From contig JAQWTI010000035.1 of NCBI GenBank assembly GCA_029242745.1, positions 1-64,000 of the forward strand: 64,000 nt of DNA. Direction: 5' to 3'. Source of the stretch: Acidimicrobiales bacterium (GTDB lineage: Bacteria; Actinomycetota; Acidimicrobiia; Acidimicrobiales; MedAcidi-G1). This document shows positions 35,618 to 44,401 of this stretch, in pieces. Every line of letters begins with the position of its first letter. Position 1 is the stretch's first letter. A program made the translations under genes and the position numbers. The notes under the pieces were generated by a model that was not told the origin of the DNA, searched no databases, and saw only the letters and a program-made list of their open reading frames with translations.

Positions 35618-35662
35618 GACCCCGACCCTAGCCGTGGCTACCGATGGTCAAATCGCTGCACG

Positions 35663-36379
35663 TCAACTCATTGATCGAACCAACAGCGTGATTGCACCTA
35701 ATGAGGCCACGGCATAGACCATCTGAGAAATTCCTCGTCGATCCACGACATGACGAACAGGTCCACTTAGAACAAACCCGACTGTTGATCCAAGCGTAAG
35801 GACAGTCGCCGCAACCAGATCAGAGCCTCCAACTTGATTTGCGGCAGTTAGTACGACGATGGAGATGACGGTCAGAAAGGCTGTACAGGTGTTCAAGGTG
35901 GCCCGAAAAGTTGGTCCTTCGAAATGACTCATAGCAAGGGCTAACCCAACAGTCGGTATACCCACCGTATTGGCCATGAATCCGCCGAGGCCACCTCCAA
36001 GCACAAGTGTCGACGCCGTTCGCCGCAACTGTGGGCGCGTTATTTGCAGCCCAATGACTGCCAGTAGCAACAGTCCGATAACGATGCCCAGTGTTTCTTC
36101 ACTAGCAACAATAAGGGTGAATGAACCAGCACCCATGGCAGGGATGAAGCCAACGGCTATCCACTTAAGAACCGAGGGGTCTATTGAGTCGCGCTCCCTC
36201 CACGCAACCAAGCCTGTGAAGAAAGGCGTCATAAGCACAATTGGAACTGGGACGAAAGCGGGATTGATCAAGACCAAGAACGGAACGATGACCATGCCCC
36301 CACCGAAACCAAGGGCACCAGCGATGGTTCCGCCCACCGCAACCAGGAAAAAGCCCCCAGTCAACTCCCAAATAGTCAT
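35663..36379 (-). CDS. TauE/SafE-family membrane transporter
   Basis: A 238-residue polytopic membrane protein with about seven to eight helices. It contains the two half-repeats of the sulfite exporter TauE/SafE family: N-terminal G-A-L-G-F-G-G-G-M-V-I-V-P-F-L and later L-G-G-G-L-G-G-F-M-A-N-T-V-G. These export sulfite, sulfoacetate or similar anions. The ATG at 36379 is clear. Substrate unknown. Confidence 0.85.
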   Translation of the reverse strand: MTIWELTGGFFLVAVGGTIAGALGFGGGMVIVPFLVLINPAFVPVPIVLMTPFFTGLVAWRERDSIDPSVLKWIAVGFIPAMGAGSFTLIVASEETLGIVIGLLLLAVIGLQITRPQLRRTASTLVLGGGLGGFMANTVGIPTVGLALAMSHFEGPTFRATLNTCTAFLTVISIVVLTAANQVGGSDLVAATVLTLGSTVGFVLSGPVRHVVDRRGISQMVYAVASLGAITLLVRSMS

Positions 36380-36574
36380 AGAGCCACTCTTTCAGACTTT
36401 GGAGGCTGCGAGGTTCTCGGGCGGAGCCAGCACCGATACATCGGCTTTGTTCCTCACCCGCTCCCCACTTAGAAGCGGGTTGACAGAATCCAACTACGAA
36501 CAGCTGTGAGGTGGCATAGGTTTTGACTCGCAAGGTTCAGACAGAACAGGGACAACGAGCGGCAACAGAGATCT

Positions 36575-36867
36575 TCAGGAGCTTGCCACCAGATGGGTAA
36601 AACGCGGCAAGCCTCCCTCGAGTACTGGCTCAAGGTCTTCAGCCATACCATTGTCCAAGCGCCAGGCGATATACGTCTCATGGTCTGAACGTGCGCCCCA
36701 CATCTCCCACAAGATGATCCGATCTGGGTTGTCGGCGTCTACATGGACATCTATGCGCTCACACCCTTCGAATGCCCTCGTATCAGCAAGAGCCTCAACC
36801 AGCATTGGTAAAAACACCGGCCCGATTCCTTTCTTGCAAAAAACTCTGCAATGACTTGGTGACTCAC
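36575..36867 (-). pseudogene. Antibiotic-biosynthesis-monooxygenase (ABM) domain gene, frameshifted
   Basis: The C-terminal frame gives a clear ABM ferredoxin-like domain (L-P-M-L-V-E-A-L-A-D-T-R-A-F-E-G-C, then I-L-W-E-M-W). The matching N-terminal strand (V-I-A-E-F-F-A-R-K-E) lies in another frame, starting at GTG 36867 with AGGGGG 7 nt before it. Joining them needs a single shift near 36820-36835. The reading frame that covers only the C-terminal part has no plausible start. A sequencing error or a recent inactivating indel are the options. Confidence 0.65.
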
Positions 36868-37114
36868 GAAACACCCCCTGAGACAGTTGACACGAACAGT
36901 TGGAGACGGCAGACAACCGAGGAAACGCCGCGCCAGTCCAAACCGCAGACCTGCCAGCCGATTAAGGCGCGAACTCTCTCCATCACTGACCTTCCGACAG
37001 ATGCTCCTCCCACGAGGAGCCAACTACTTCCTTGTGGCAGAAGCTTCAAGATCTTTCGTCCCTGGATCCGACAGGCATTCCTCTTATCTAAAAAATCTTC
37101 CTAAGATCCCACCC

Positions 37115-37462
37115 ATGAATCCTTTGGTCGGCATATACAACGCTGACGGTGGGATCATTGGAGAACTTACCTACCTCTTCAAGAAGGTTCTGGGTAGAGG
37201 GCATTGCCACTTATGTGACCTCACCCATGGCTGGAACCTGAACGGCCGGCGCTCTTGGAAAGAAGCGTGTTCTGCATCTTCCTTGGAGATTTCCTTCATC
37301 CACCGTAACGAAGCCACAGACGCTCAACTCACTGCAGCCGACCTGCTTCCCGCTGTCGTGGCCTTTAAAAACAATGAATGGGTGTGCGTTGTGACATCGG
37401 CTGAACTCGCCGAACATTCTGACGACCCAGACTGGGTCATCCGACAAGTCGGATTCGGCTAG
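37115..37462 (+). CDS. Conserved hypothetical protein with a CxxC motif
   Basis: A 115-residue protein starting G-I-Y-N-A-D-G-G-I-I-G-E-L-T-Y, followed by G-R-G-H-C-H-L-C-D-L-T-H-G. The combination of a Y-N-A-D start and H-C-x-L-C-D-x-T-H looks like a recurrent small family of unknown function. The CxxC pair could bind metal or act in thiol exchange. ATG 37115 is chosen because the conserved part begins there. No neighbours suggest a role. Confidence 0.7.
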   Translation: MNPLVGIYNADGGIIGELTYLFKKVLGRGHCHLCDLTHGWNLNGRRSWKEACSASSLEISFIHRNEATDAQLTAADLLPAVVAFKNNEWVCVVTSAELAEHSDDPDWVIRQVGFG

Positions 37463-37477
37463 AGACCTCGGCCCATG

Positions 37478-37491
37478 CACGTGTACACGTG
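37478..37491. promoter_or_regulatory. Perfect 14-bp palindrome CACGTGTACACGTG
   Basis: A perfect palindrome of two CACGTG cores lies between the CxxC gene and the DUF5654 gene, 39 nt before the latter's ATG. Dimeric regulators commonly bind such sites. No terminator character. It may control the membrane protein gene downstream. Confidence 0.5.
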
Positions 37492-37529
37492 TTTGTCGGA
37501 TCTGACGGGCCTACAAAAGATCGGTGAAC

Positions 37530-37838
37530 ATGAGCGACTTCAAGGAAAATATCGAAAAACTTAATATCCGAGGCATAGTGATGTCCTCGGTAATGACGGC
37601 CTTTGGCCTAGTCGTTGCCCTTACTTGGAAAGACGCCATCAATGGCCTTGTCGCACGAATCCTCCCTAGTAGCAACGCTGACTCACTGCTCAGCCTTTTT
37701 ATTACGGCTGCGGCTGTAACACTGCTGGTGGTGATCTTGGCGTCACTGGCGCTACGGATCAACCGACGGCTCGAGGGTCAACTCGAACGCATGGCAGACC
37801 AGCTCGAGAAAATGGGCGACCTCTTCGACCGCGACTGA
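37530..37838 (+). CDS. DUF5654-like two-helix membrane protein
   Basis: A 102-residue protein with an amphipathic start and two membrane helices. The first is V-M-T-A-F-G-L-V-V-A-L-T-W-K-D-A-I; the second lies around residues 55-78. A charged coiled-coil-like tail follows. The A-F-G-L-x-A-L-x-W-x-x-A-I pattern fits DUF5654. Function unknown. ATG 37530 has no strong ribosome site; a GTG two codons upstream is possible. Confidence 0.75.
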   Translation: MSDFKENIEKLNIRGIVMSSVMTAFGLVVALTWKDAINGLVARILPSSNADSLLSLFITAAAVTLLVVILASLALRINRRLEGQLERMADQLEKMGDLFDRD

Positions 37839-38171
37839 CACCCAGTCAGATCAGAATGGAACCAACCTAAGTTGGGATGCTTAGGTAAATTGACGTCGGC
37901 ACTGAACGCGCTTGCTTCAAGTTCTCGTCTCCCCAAGACTCCACTCCGAGGCCCACAGAATGGTGCCTTGGGTGTCGATAGGGCGGCCACGACCGGCGGA
38001 GTTGATGTCCCAGCATGAGACCGGCTGATCGCCTCATCGTCTCCTCACCCAAGTGTCCAGACGCTTTGTCGGCGAGATTCTCCTCACGGTTGACCATTGG
38101 CTTCATGGGCTGGGCACAGGCGGCAGAACCCACTGCGGGTCCGACCGACCGCTGGCCGTAGTTTCGCATCC
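37839..38171. other. 333-bp region with no supported gene
   Basis: A minus-strand frame (37867-38244, 125 codons) is open but Ser/Arg/Gly-rich, runs into the next gene antisense and resembles no family. Tests by eye for RNase P, tmRNA and SRP RNA landmarks were negative. An imperfect AACCTAAGTTGGGATGCTTAGGT inverted segment occurs near 37862-37884, split by the gene end; its role is unclear. Confidence 0.4.
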
Positions 38172-38780
38172 ATGGAGCTCCTACTAATCCGCCACGCTCT
38201 CCCCGAGACTGAAGTCCGAAACGACGGTCCAGCCGATCCTCCACTGTCGGTACTCGGCAATCTTCAGGCCAAAGCCACCGCCGACTTTCTCGCTGACGAA
38301 ACGATCAACGCCATCGTCACCAGCACAATGCGCCGGGCCATGGAGACCAGTCGCCCTCTGGCCGAACGTCTCGGCCTGCGCGCTCAACAGCTTGACGGGC
38401 TTAAGGAATCAGACCACCAAAGATCCAGCTATACGCCGATGGAAGATATGGACGACGACCATGAGGTGATACTCGATTACCTCAAAGACCCGCTTTTAAT
38501 GTTCTCCGACGGCTATGACGCTTTTCGCTGCCGCGTCCTCGAGACCTTCGACAACATTGTCGCTTCCCACTGCGGCCAAACGGTGGCTGTTTACTGCCAT
38601 AGCATGGTCGTAAGCGTCTACCTCCAAACTTTGCTCGGTCACGACGACCCGTTCGCCCTGCTCTGCGACTACTGCGGCATCTCTCGAGTATCCGCCTCCA
38701 CCACAGGTATTCGAACCGTACGAAGCATTAACGAAACTGCTCACCTGCGGCAGCTGGCTTCATCGGTGCCGTTCAATTAA
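38172..38780 (+). CDS. Histidine phosphatase superfamily (phosphoglycerate mutase-like)
   Basis: A 202-residue protein with the L-I-R-H-A phosphohistidine motif at the very start (R-H-x in place of R-H-G), L-S-V-L-G-N-L-Q-A then S-T-M-R-R-A-M-E-T, and a later C-H-S-M-V providing the second histidine. It acts on phosphoesters; the specific substrate is unknown. ATG 38172 begins the fold directly; the longer frame to 38097 is noncoding. Confidence 0.85.
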   Translation: MELLLIRHALPETEVRNDGPADPPLSVLGNLQAKATADFLADETINAIVTSTMRRAMETSRPLAERLGLRAQQLDGLKESDHQRSSYTPMEDMDDDHEVILDYLKDPLLMFSDGYDAFRCRVLETFDNIVASHCGQTVAVYCHSMVVSVYLQTLLGHDDPFALLCDYCGISRVSASTTGIRTVRSINETAHLRQLASSVPFN

Positions 38781-38853
38781 GCCAGTCAAGACCCACCAGC
38801 GCAGCCGGATTTATACGAACGTAGGCCGGCCCACGATCGGACCGGCCCCTTTG

Positions 38854-38926
38854 TACCCCGTACGGGATTCGAACCCGTGCTACCAGATTGAGAATCTGGC
38901 GTCCTAGGCCTCTAGGCGAACGGGGC
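38854..38926 (-). tRNA. tRNA-Glu (CTC)
   Basis: A complete minus-strand cloverleaf: 5' acceptor GCCCCGT with 3' ACGGGGT (a G-U first pair, then discriminator A), T-loop TTCGAAT, and anticodon loop TTCTCAA with anticodon CTC. No encoded CCA. It lies in tandem with tRNA-Gln and gltX. Confidence 0.96.
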
Positions 38927-39010
38927 CAGAACCACTCGACATCTCCGACCTGAGATCGAAACCGTCTGAGCGGCGGTCATTGTATCCACGACGTCAAACG
39001 CCGCCTCTTG

Positions 39011-39082
39011 CTCGGGGGGGAGGACTCGAACCCCCAACGACTGGACCAGAACCAGCTGTGTTGCCAATTACACCACCCCCGA
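39011..39082 (-). tRNA. tRNA-Gln (CTG)
   Basis: A minus-strand tRNA: acceptor TCGGGGG paired with CCCCCGA, discriminator G, D-stem GTGT/ACAC, and anticodon loop TTCTGGT with anticodon CTG. The T-stem has one G-T pair. Next to gltX upstream and tRNA-Glu downstream in the same orientation. Confidence 0.95.
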
Positions 39083-39167
39083 AAGTGGGCCCCAAAGGGC
39101 ACGGTCAGCGTAACGGCGAGGCTGCGACGACCAACGCCACAGGTCATCATGGCGGTCGTGACGGGTG

Positions 39168-40508
39168 CTACAGACGAGCCCTGGCCCGGACGATTCGCCG
39201 TAGCACCTCGTCGCGCTCCATACACACGGCCATCGTCTCGAACAACGGTGGACCAACTGTCCGACCGGTCACCGCCACCCGGACTGGGGCCTGAGCCTTC
39301 CCGAGTCTCAGGTCCAACGACTCCCCGACAGCAGCAACTGCGGCCAGAACCGAATCGGTATCCCAGGAACAATCCGACAGCGCTACCGCCACTCCATCAA
39401 GCATGGCCACAGCCGACGGACCCTTCACCATCACCTTCTCCCAGGAGTCAGGATCATCAACTGGGTCCTCCAGAAAGAGGAAATCCACGAACCGGGGCAT
39501 GTCGCTCAACGTGCGGAGCTTCTCCTGGACGAGGTCGACCATGGTCGAGCACTGACCGGCGTCAAACCGGTCGGCCGGCCACGGCGCATCAGTGCCGACC
39601 CAGGGGGCCACCCGTTCCATGAAGTCCGGCTTGGGTAACCCTCGGAGATGGCTGGCGTTCACGTGCTCAAGCTTCTTTAGGTCAAAGAAGGCAGGCGCCT
39701 TGTTCACGTCTTCGATCCGGAACAGTTCTACGATCTCGGAGAGTGGCCTGATCTCGACGTCATCGGGTGGCCCCCAGCCCAAAAGAGCGAGGTAGTTGAC
39801 CATGGCCTCCGGAAGATAGCCACGGTCCCGATAGTCGCTGATAGATACGTCATCTCGCCGTTTAGAAAGCTTTTTGCGCTGCTCGTTTACTAGCAGAGGC
39901 AGGTGGGCGTAGGTGGGTCTTGACGCACCAATAGCATCCAACAAAAGGAGAACCTTGGGCACCCCGGACAGGAGATCTTCACCGCGGATTGCATGCGTAA
40001 TACCCATGTCAGCGTCGTCCACTGCGTTGGCCAGCAGGAACATAGGTGACCCGTTCGAACGCCAGATGACAAAGTCTTCGAGATCATCAGTTTCGAAAGA
40101 GACGTCGCCGCGCACCACATCGGTGAACGTCATGGCCTTTGCTATCGGCATTCGAAACCGGACGGCTAATCCGTCGACCAGCGCTGAGCCGCCAACCTCT
40201 TGGTTATCGGCATCGCAAAGGTAGGCCAGACCGCGTCCGAGTAGATCTTCGACTACTTCGCGGTGGCGGTCTCGCCGTTCAGACTGGAAGTACGGCCCCT
40301 CATCCCAGTCGAGGCCCAGCCATTCCAGTTCAGTTATCAAACTCTCGGTCAAGTCACTGCGGTTGCGCTCAGCGTCGGTGTCCTCGATGCGCAGCACATA
40401 GGTTCCACCTATCGATCGGGCATGCAGCCAGTTGAACAAAGCCGTACGGGCACTACCCACATGCAGATAACCGGTGGGAGAAGGGGCAAAGCGAACTCGG
40501 GATATCAC
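39168..40508 (-). CDS. gltX: Glutamyl-tRNA synthetase
   Basis: A 446-residue class I synthetase. The HIGH-type motif is in S-P-T-G-Y-L-H-V-G, and the KMSKS-type motif is K-L-S-K-R-R. It attaches glutamate to tRNA-Glu. In lineages lacking GlnRS the non-discriminating form also charges tRNA-Gln, which the amidotransferase then corrects. The tRNA-Glu and tRNA-Gln genes sit immediately downstream on the same strand, which fits a shared transcript (inferred). The start at 40508 begins F-A-P-S-P-T-G at residue 7, as normal. Confidence 0.95.
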   Translation of the reverse strand: MISRVRFAPSPTGYLHVGSARTALFNWLHARSIGGTYVLRIEDTDAERNRSDLTESLITELEWLGLDWDEGPYFQSERRDRHREVVEDLLGRGLAYLCDADNQEVGGSALVDGLAVRFRMPIAKAMTFTDVVRGDVSFETDDLEDFVIWRSNGSPMFLLANAVDDADMGITHAIRGEDLLSGVPKVLLLLDAIGASRPTYAHLPLLVNEQRKKLSKRRDDVSISDYRDRGYLPEAMVNYLALLGWGPPDDVEIRPLSEIVELFRIEDVNKAPAFFDLKKLEHVNASHLRGLPKPDFMERVAPWVGTDAPWPADRFDAGQCSTMVDLVQEKLRTLSDMPRFVDFLFLEDPVDDPDSWEKVMVKGPSAVAMLDGVAVALSDCSWDTDSVLAAVAAVGESLDLRLGKAQAPVRVAVTGRTVGPPLFETMAVCMERDEVLRRIVRARARL

Positions 40509-40548
40509 CCTTGAAAGACTACAGGTGGCCCACCGGTGGAGCCTGTGG

Positions 40549-41181
40549 TCAGATGATCCCGAGGATCGTGCGGCGAATAATGCCAGCCACAGTTTCCACT
40601 AGCACTTCATGAGAGACGCCCCACCGCTCAAGGCCGTGCTGGTGGTTGGCCACGTGGGCCAGCATCCCGACAACCACACCCGCTGAAGCCATCGGGTCAC
40701 CCGGGATATTCCGTTCTCTGGCCAGGTCCATCAACGCTGCGGTGGCCCCGGCCAAAAGATGGGTCCGAATTTCCCTGAACCGGAGATCGCCCTCCATTGA
40801 AGCCAGGTCAAGCACTCGAAGTACCGGTTTGTGGCGGGTCCAGAACTCGAGCATCCCATCAGCCACCATGTGGGCGGAGCCATCGGGGTCGCTCACCCAG
40901 TCACGATTGGTGATGAGTTTGGACAAATCTTCGTTCCAGGCCTCACCCAGGGTGGCGGCCATAGCCAGCATCGCCGACTCGACGTCGGGGAAGTACTGGT
41001 AGAAGGTGGCGGGCGAGGTCCCAGCCTCTCGAGCGATATCGACCACCTTGAGATCCCGGTAAGCAACGGTGCCAAGAAGCGTGCTGGTGGCGTCCAGCAT
41101 GCGTTGACGGGTTGCCAATCCCCGACGCCCAGGAACCCGACCGTCTGATGCCCGGAGGCGCTGATTCTTTACCTCTGTCAC
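40549..41181 (-). CDS. TetR-family transcriptional regulator
   Basis: A 210-residue regulator with the N-terminal helix-turn-helix V-V-D-I-A-R-E-A-G-T-S-P-A-T-F-Y-Q-Y-F (about residues 46-64) and a helical C-terminal ligand domain. Such actinobacterial TetR proteins with a T-F-Y-Q-Y-F motif often control lipid or acyl-CoA metabolism, and the genes around it are of that kind. It lies 41 nt upstream of gltX in the same direction. The target is unknown. Confidence 0.88.
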   Translation of the reverse strand: MTEVKNQRLRASDGRVPGRRGLATRQRMLDATSTLLGTVAYRDLKVVDIAREAGTSPATFYQYFPDVESAMLAMAATLGEAWNEDLSKLITNRDWVSDPDGSAHMVADGMLEFWTRHKPVLRVLDLASMEGDLRFREIRTHLLAGATAALMDLARERNIPGDPMASAGVVVGMLAHVANHQHGLERWGVSHEVLVETVAGIIRRTILGII

Positions 41182-41249
41182 GGTCTAGAACTTTTTTTTT
41201 TCGGACTCACAGCCTTAATGGTAGGCCGGATTACGTATCTGATACCCCG

Positions 41250-42419
41250 TCAGGAAACGGCATCACCTCTGTCTGGATCAGCCACCCATCGGGCTGTTCC
41301 AGCCAGCGAAAGGTCTAGGAGCGCACCCACACCGTCAATCAGCGCAGCCCGAACGGCTATAGCAGCCAACAAGCCAGTTAGCGGATCCGCCACTGCGTCA
41401 GCAACGAAGCCAGCTGGGCTATTGAGGATCAGCCCGCCGGATACGGCAGCGTCGTCACCGAACGCCACACCCCCGGACCTTGGGCCAGTCCGCCCGTAAC
41501 CAGTAATGGAGGCCCAAACCGCTCCCCGCTCTACTTCGGCAAGGGCCTCTAGCCCCCACTGGGACAACGCTCGTGGTCGGCTGGCCTCCAGCACCACGTC
41601 AGCAGCGTCCACTAAGCACCGGATCTCATCACGTCCCTGGCTCGTTAACGGGTCAACAACAACTTCTTCCTTTTCTGAGTTGAGTTCGGAAAAGAAACTT
41701 GCCGGACCACGACGAGCCCCGTCAGGGCGATGCGCGCTTTCTACCTTCACGACTCGACATCCGGCTCGGCTAAGCAGGCTCCCGCACAATGGGGCCGCCC
41801 ACAGCGAGCCAAACTCCACTACCACTGGTGCCTCGTCCGTATCCGCGTTTGTTCGGTTGCTAGGTCCAGAGGTGACTATCAGCGGACAATCAGGAGCGGT
41901 GCCCGGCACGCCCAAAGGTAAACCCAACAGGTCCGCCATCTCTACAAGTTCCCCACTAGTCCGCCCCTCTACGGCCCGGAGGACCACCGGCCACTCACTG
42001 GGGCCCAGAGCCGGGCCAATAGAAGCTAGGCGCAACAGCGCTGGAAGTGAAGCCAAGTCCTCAGGCCGAGCAAGGTTTAGGCACACCAAGCCATCAGCGG
42101 CTTCGAGTAAATGGGCGTCTCCCCCTACTGATGTAGAGCCACGACGCTTCAGCCCAGCCGCTGCCGCACGTGCTCCCACCATGTTCGGGCCATTTACCAG
42201 AGGTCCTCCGTAGCCGTGCCATGCCGAGGCCAGCACACCGAGGCCGTGTACTAGGCCAGCGGGCGGTGGACGGGGTGGTCCATCGACTGGACCACTCAGC
42301 CCAGCAGCAGTTGACGCATCCCACTGACGAAACGCCAACAACGAATCACTGGCTTTCGGTGGTTCGCCGGTCCAACGCAGCACCTCGGTTAATCCGGGGG
42401 TAGCAATGGGGCGGGGCAT
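41250..42419 (-). CDS. CaiB/BaiF-type CoA-transferase family III protein
   Basis: A 389-residue protein whose C-terminal part carries class III CoA-transferase signatures: V-E-F-G-S-L-W-A-A-P-L-C-G-S-L-L, then G-C-R-V-V-K-V-E-S, and S-I-T-G-Y-G-R-T-G-P. The N-terminal third (to about residue 180) is not alignable by eye, with Pro/Gly-rich stretches, so the domain may be atypical. Likely activity is reversible CoA transfer between acids, or racemisation. Stands alone. Confidence 0.7.
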   Translation of the reverse strand: MPRPIATPGLTEVLRWTGEPPKASDSLLAFRQWDASTAAGLSGPVDGPPRPPPAGLVHGLGVLASAWHGYGGPLVNGPNMVGARAAAAGLKRRGSTSVGGDAHLLEAADGLVCLNLARPEDLASLPALLRLASIGPALGPSEWPVVLRAVEGRTSGELVEMADLLGLPLGVPGTAPDCPLIVTSGPSNRTNADTDEAPVVVEFGSLWAAPLCGSLLSRAGCRVVKVESAHRPDGARRGPASFFSELNSEKEEVVVDPLTSQGRDEIRCLVDAADVVLEASRPRALSQWGLEALAEVERGAVWASITGYGRTGPRSGGVAFGDDAAVSGGLILNSPAGFVADAVADPLTGLLAAIAVRAALIDGVGALLDLSLAGTARWVADPDRGDAVS

Positions 42420-42546
42420 TCACACGACATTACCCACCATGAGTGGGGCAACCAGACGAAGGGCTGGCCTAGAACCCGTTCGATGGACAATGATCTTGGG
42501 GTACCGCAGATCGGTCTTGCCGACCCAAAGACGTCTAGGAGTCGTT

Positions 42547-42852
42547 ATGCCTGAAATCAAGCCCGGAAGCCGCTTTGCCAGCAGCGTCTGTACCACCGAG
42601 ATCATCATCGTAAAAGGATTCGGCGACTGCGACCTGTGCTGTGGAGGCGCCGGTATGGAGGCTCCGGGTGCGCCGCGCGATGAGCGAACACCGTCACCTC
42701 AAGCTGCAGAGGGAACCCAGATGGGCAAGCGTTATGTCGACGCCGCTGAAACGATTGAGGTGTTGTGCGTCAAACCCGGTGACGGATCTCTGGGCATCGG
42801 CAACGTGCTGCTAAAGCTCAAGGACGCTAAGCCACTCCCCGCCTCGGACTGA
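42547..42852 (+). CDS. Small conserved protein of the acyl-CoA ligase/hydratase cluster
   Basis: A 101-residue protein starting M-P-E-I-K-P-G-S-R-F, with C-C-G-G, G-K-R-Y and a final L-K-D-A-K-P-L-P-A-S-D. I recall this pattern as a recurring small actinobacterial protein encoded next to acyl-CoA ligases; its function is unknown. AGGAG lies 6 nt before the ATG. It is followed after 25 nt by the ligase and then the hydratase, apparently one operon. Confidence 0.7.
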   Translation: MPEIKPGSRFASSVCTTEIIIVKGFGDCDLCCGGAGMEAPGAPRDERTPSPQAAEGTQMGKRYVDAAETIEVLCVKPGDGSLGIGNVLLKLKDAKPLPASD

Positions 42853-42877
42853 ACCGACTACACCGGGAGGCTCTTTA

Positions 42878-44401
42878 GTGAACATCATGATGCTGCTGGA
42901 AATGGCAGCAAATGGCTTCGGAGAACGAGTCGCCGTCGGATCCCACACCGGAGGACTGACCTTCCAGCAGTTGTATGACCGGGCGGGCGCAGCGGCTGGC
43001 CGATTCCGGGCCGACGGGGTAACCGCCGTAGCCATGGTCGATGTCTCATCGGTTGCCCTACCCATTTCACTATTTGGCGCAGCTTGGGCAAACCTGCCTT
43101 TCGTCCCGTTGAACTACCGATTGAGCAACGACGAGCTTTCTCGACAGGGAGAGCGTATCGCCCCTGCTGTTGCCATAGCCGACCCCAGCGCAGTGGGTCG
43201 ACTCATCGGCCTCGGCGGCGTCGAGGTCCTGAACCGCAGTGATTTACTCGACTCAATAGTCGATGCCCCTGTCCCCGAGGCTGGATGGGAAATACTCGGT
43301 GAGGGAACTGCCGTCTTGCTGTTCACCAGTGGGACTACCGGTGAACCGAAGGCCGCTGTGCTTCGCCACCGGCACCTCGTCTCTTACATTCTTGGGTCGG
43401 TGGAGTTCATGAGCGCAGGTGAGGACGAAGCAGCTCTGGTGAGCGTTCCGCCCTACCACGTAGCAGGCATAGCGGCCATCTTGTCCAACGTCTACGCCGG
43501 TCGCCGCATCGTTCAACTACCGACATTCGACGCTGCTGTTTGGATTGACCTAGTCCGTACCGAAGAGGTCACCAGCGCCATGGTGGTACCCACCATGCTG
43601 GCCCAAATCGTGGAGCGTCTCGACGCTGAGGGCCCTAGCGGGATGGGACTCCCCAGCCTGCGCACGTTGTCGTATGGCGGAGGAAAAATGCCTAGGCCCA
43701 CAATTGAACGAGCACTCCAGCTGCTGGAACACACCGCTTTTGTAAATGCTTACGGATTGACCGAGACCAGTTCCACAGTGGCGCTGCTCGGCCCCGTAGA
43801 TCACCGCGATGCCCTAGCCAGTGATGAATTATCCGTTCGCGCTCGGCTCGGATCCGCGGGGCGGCCGCTACCCAACATCGAAGTTTCGATTCGTGATGAG
43901 AATGGCTCCGAGGTAGCAATTGGATCTCCGGGTGAGGTCTGGGTTAGGGGTGATCAGGTATCCGGCGAGTATGAGGGGTTGCCCTCTCAGCTGACCGCTG
44001 CAGGTTGGTTCCCCACCCGCGACGGTGGATGGATGGACGATGCCGGCTTTCTCCATGTAACCGGACGGATAGACGACGTAATCGTCAAGGGAGGCCAAAA
44101 CGTCTCGCCCGGTGAGATCGAAGACGTGCTCGTCAGACACCCCGAAGTTGCTGATGCCGCAGCCATTGGACTACCTGATACTCATTGGGGTGAACGCATA
44201 GTGGCTGCTGTGGTGCGAGCCTACGAATCTCAAGTCACTGCAGAAGAGCTCCAGGAGGCCGTCCGAACAGAGCTGCGCTCCAACCGCACCCCAGACCACG
44301 TGGAATTTGTGGAGGCTCTGCCCTACGGTGACACCGGAAAACTTCTCCGTCGTGTCCTGAGGGCTGATCTGGCCCACCTCGGGGACGGTTCAACGCTGTG
44401 A
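42878..44401 (+). CDS. AMP-dependent acyl-CoA synthetase
   Basis: A 507-residue adenylate-forming enzyme: L-F-T-S-G-T-T-G-E-P-K-A-A-V, then N-A-Y-G-L-T-E-T-S, then G-R-I-D-D-V-I-V-K-G-G-Q-N, with the catalytic lysine in T-G-K-L-L-R-R. GTG 42878 has GGGAGG 8 nt upstream. It activates a carboxylate to acyl-CoA and is translationally coupled (GTGA) to the hydratase gene. Confidence 0.9.
   Translation: MNIMMLLEMAANGFGERVAVGSHTGGLTFQQLYDRAGAAAGRFRADGVTAVAMVDVSSVALPISLFGAAWANLPFVPLNYRLSNDELSRQGERIAPAVAIADPSAVGRLIGLGGVEVLNRSDLLDSIVDAPVPEAGWEILGEGTAVLLFTSGTTGEPKAAVLRHRHLVSYILGSVEFMSAGEDEAALVSVPPYHVAGIAAILSNVYAGRRIVQLPTFDAAVWIDLVRTEEVTSAMVVPTMLAQIVERLDAEGPSGMGLPSLRTLSYGGGKMPRPTIERALQLLEHTAFVNAYGLTETSSTVALLGPVDHRDALASDELSVRARLGSAGRPLPNIEVSIRDENGSEVAIGSPGEVWVRGDQVSGEYEGLPSQLTAAGWFPTRDGGWMDDAGFLHVTGRIDDVIVKGGQNVSPGEIEDVLVRHPEVADAAAIGLPDTHWGERIVAAVVRAYESQVTAEELQEAVRTELRSNRTPDHVEFVEALPYGDTGKLLRRVLRADLAHLGDGSTL

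Noticed and set aside
37867-38244. 125-codon minus-strand frame, or a structural RNA such as RNase P or tmRNA
   Set aside because: The protein looks like shadow coding and partly overlaps the phosphatase gene antisense. None of the RNA landmarks were found.
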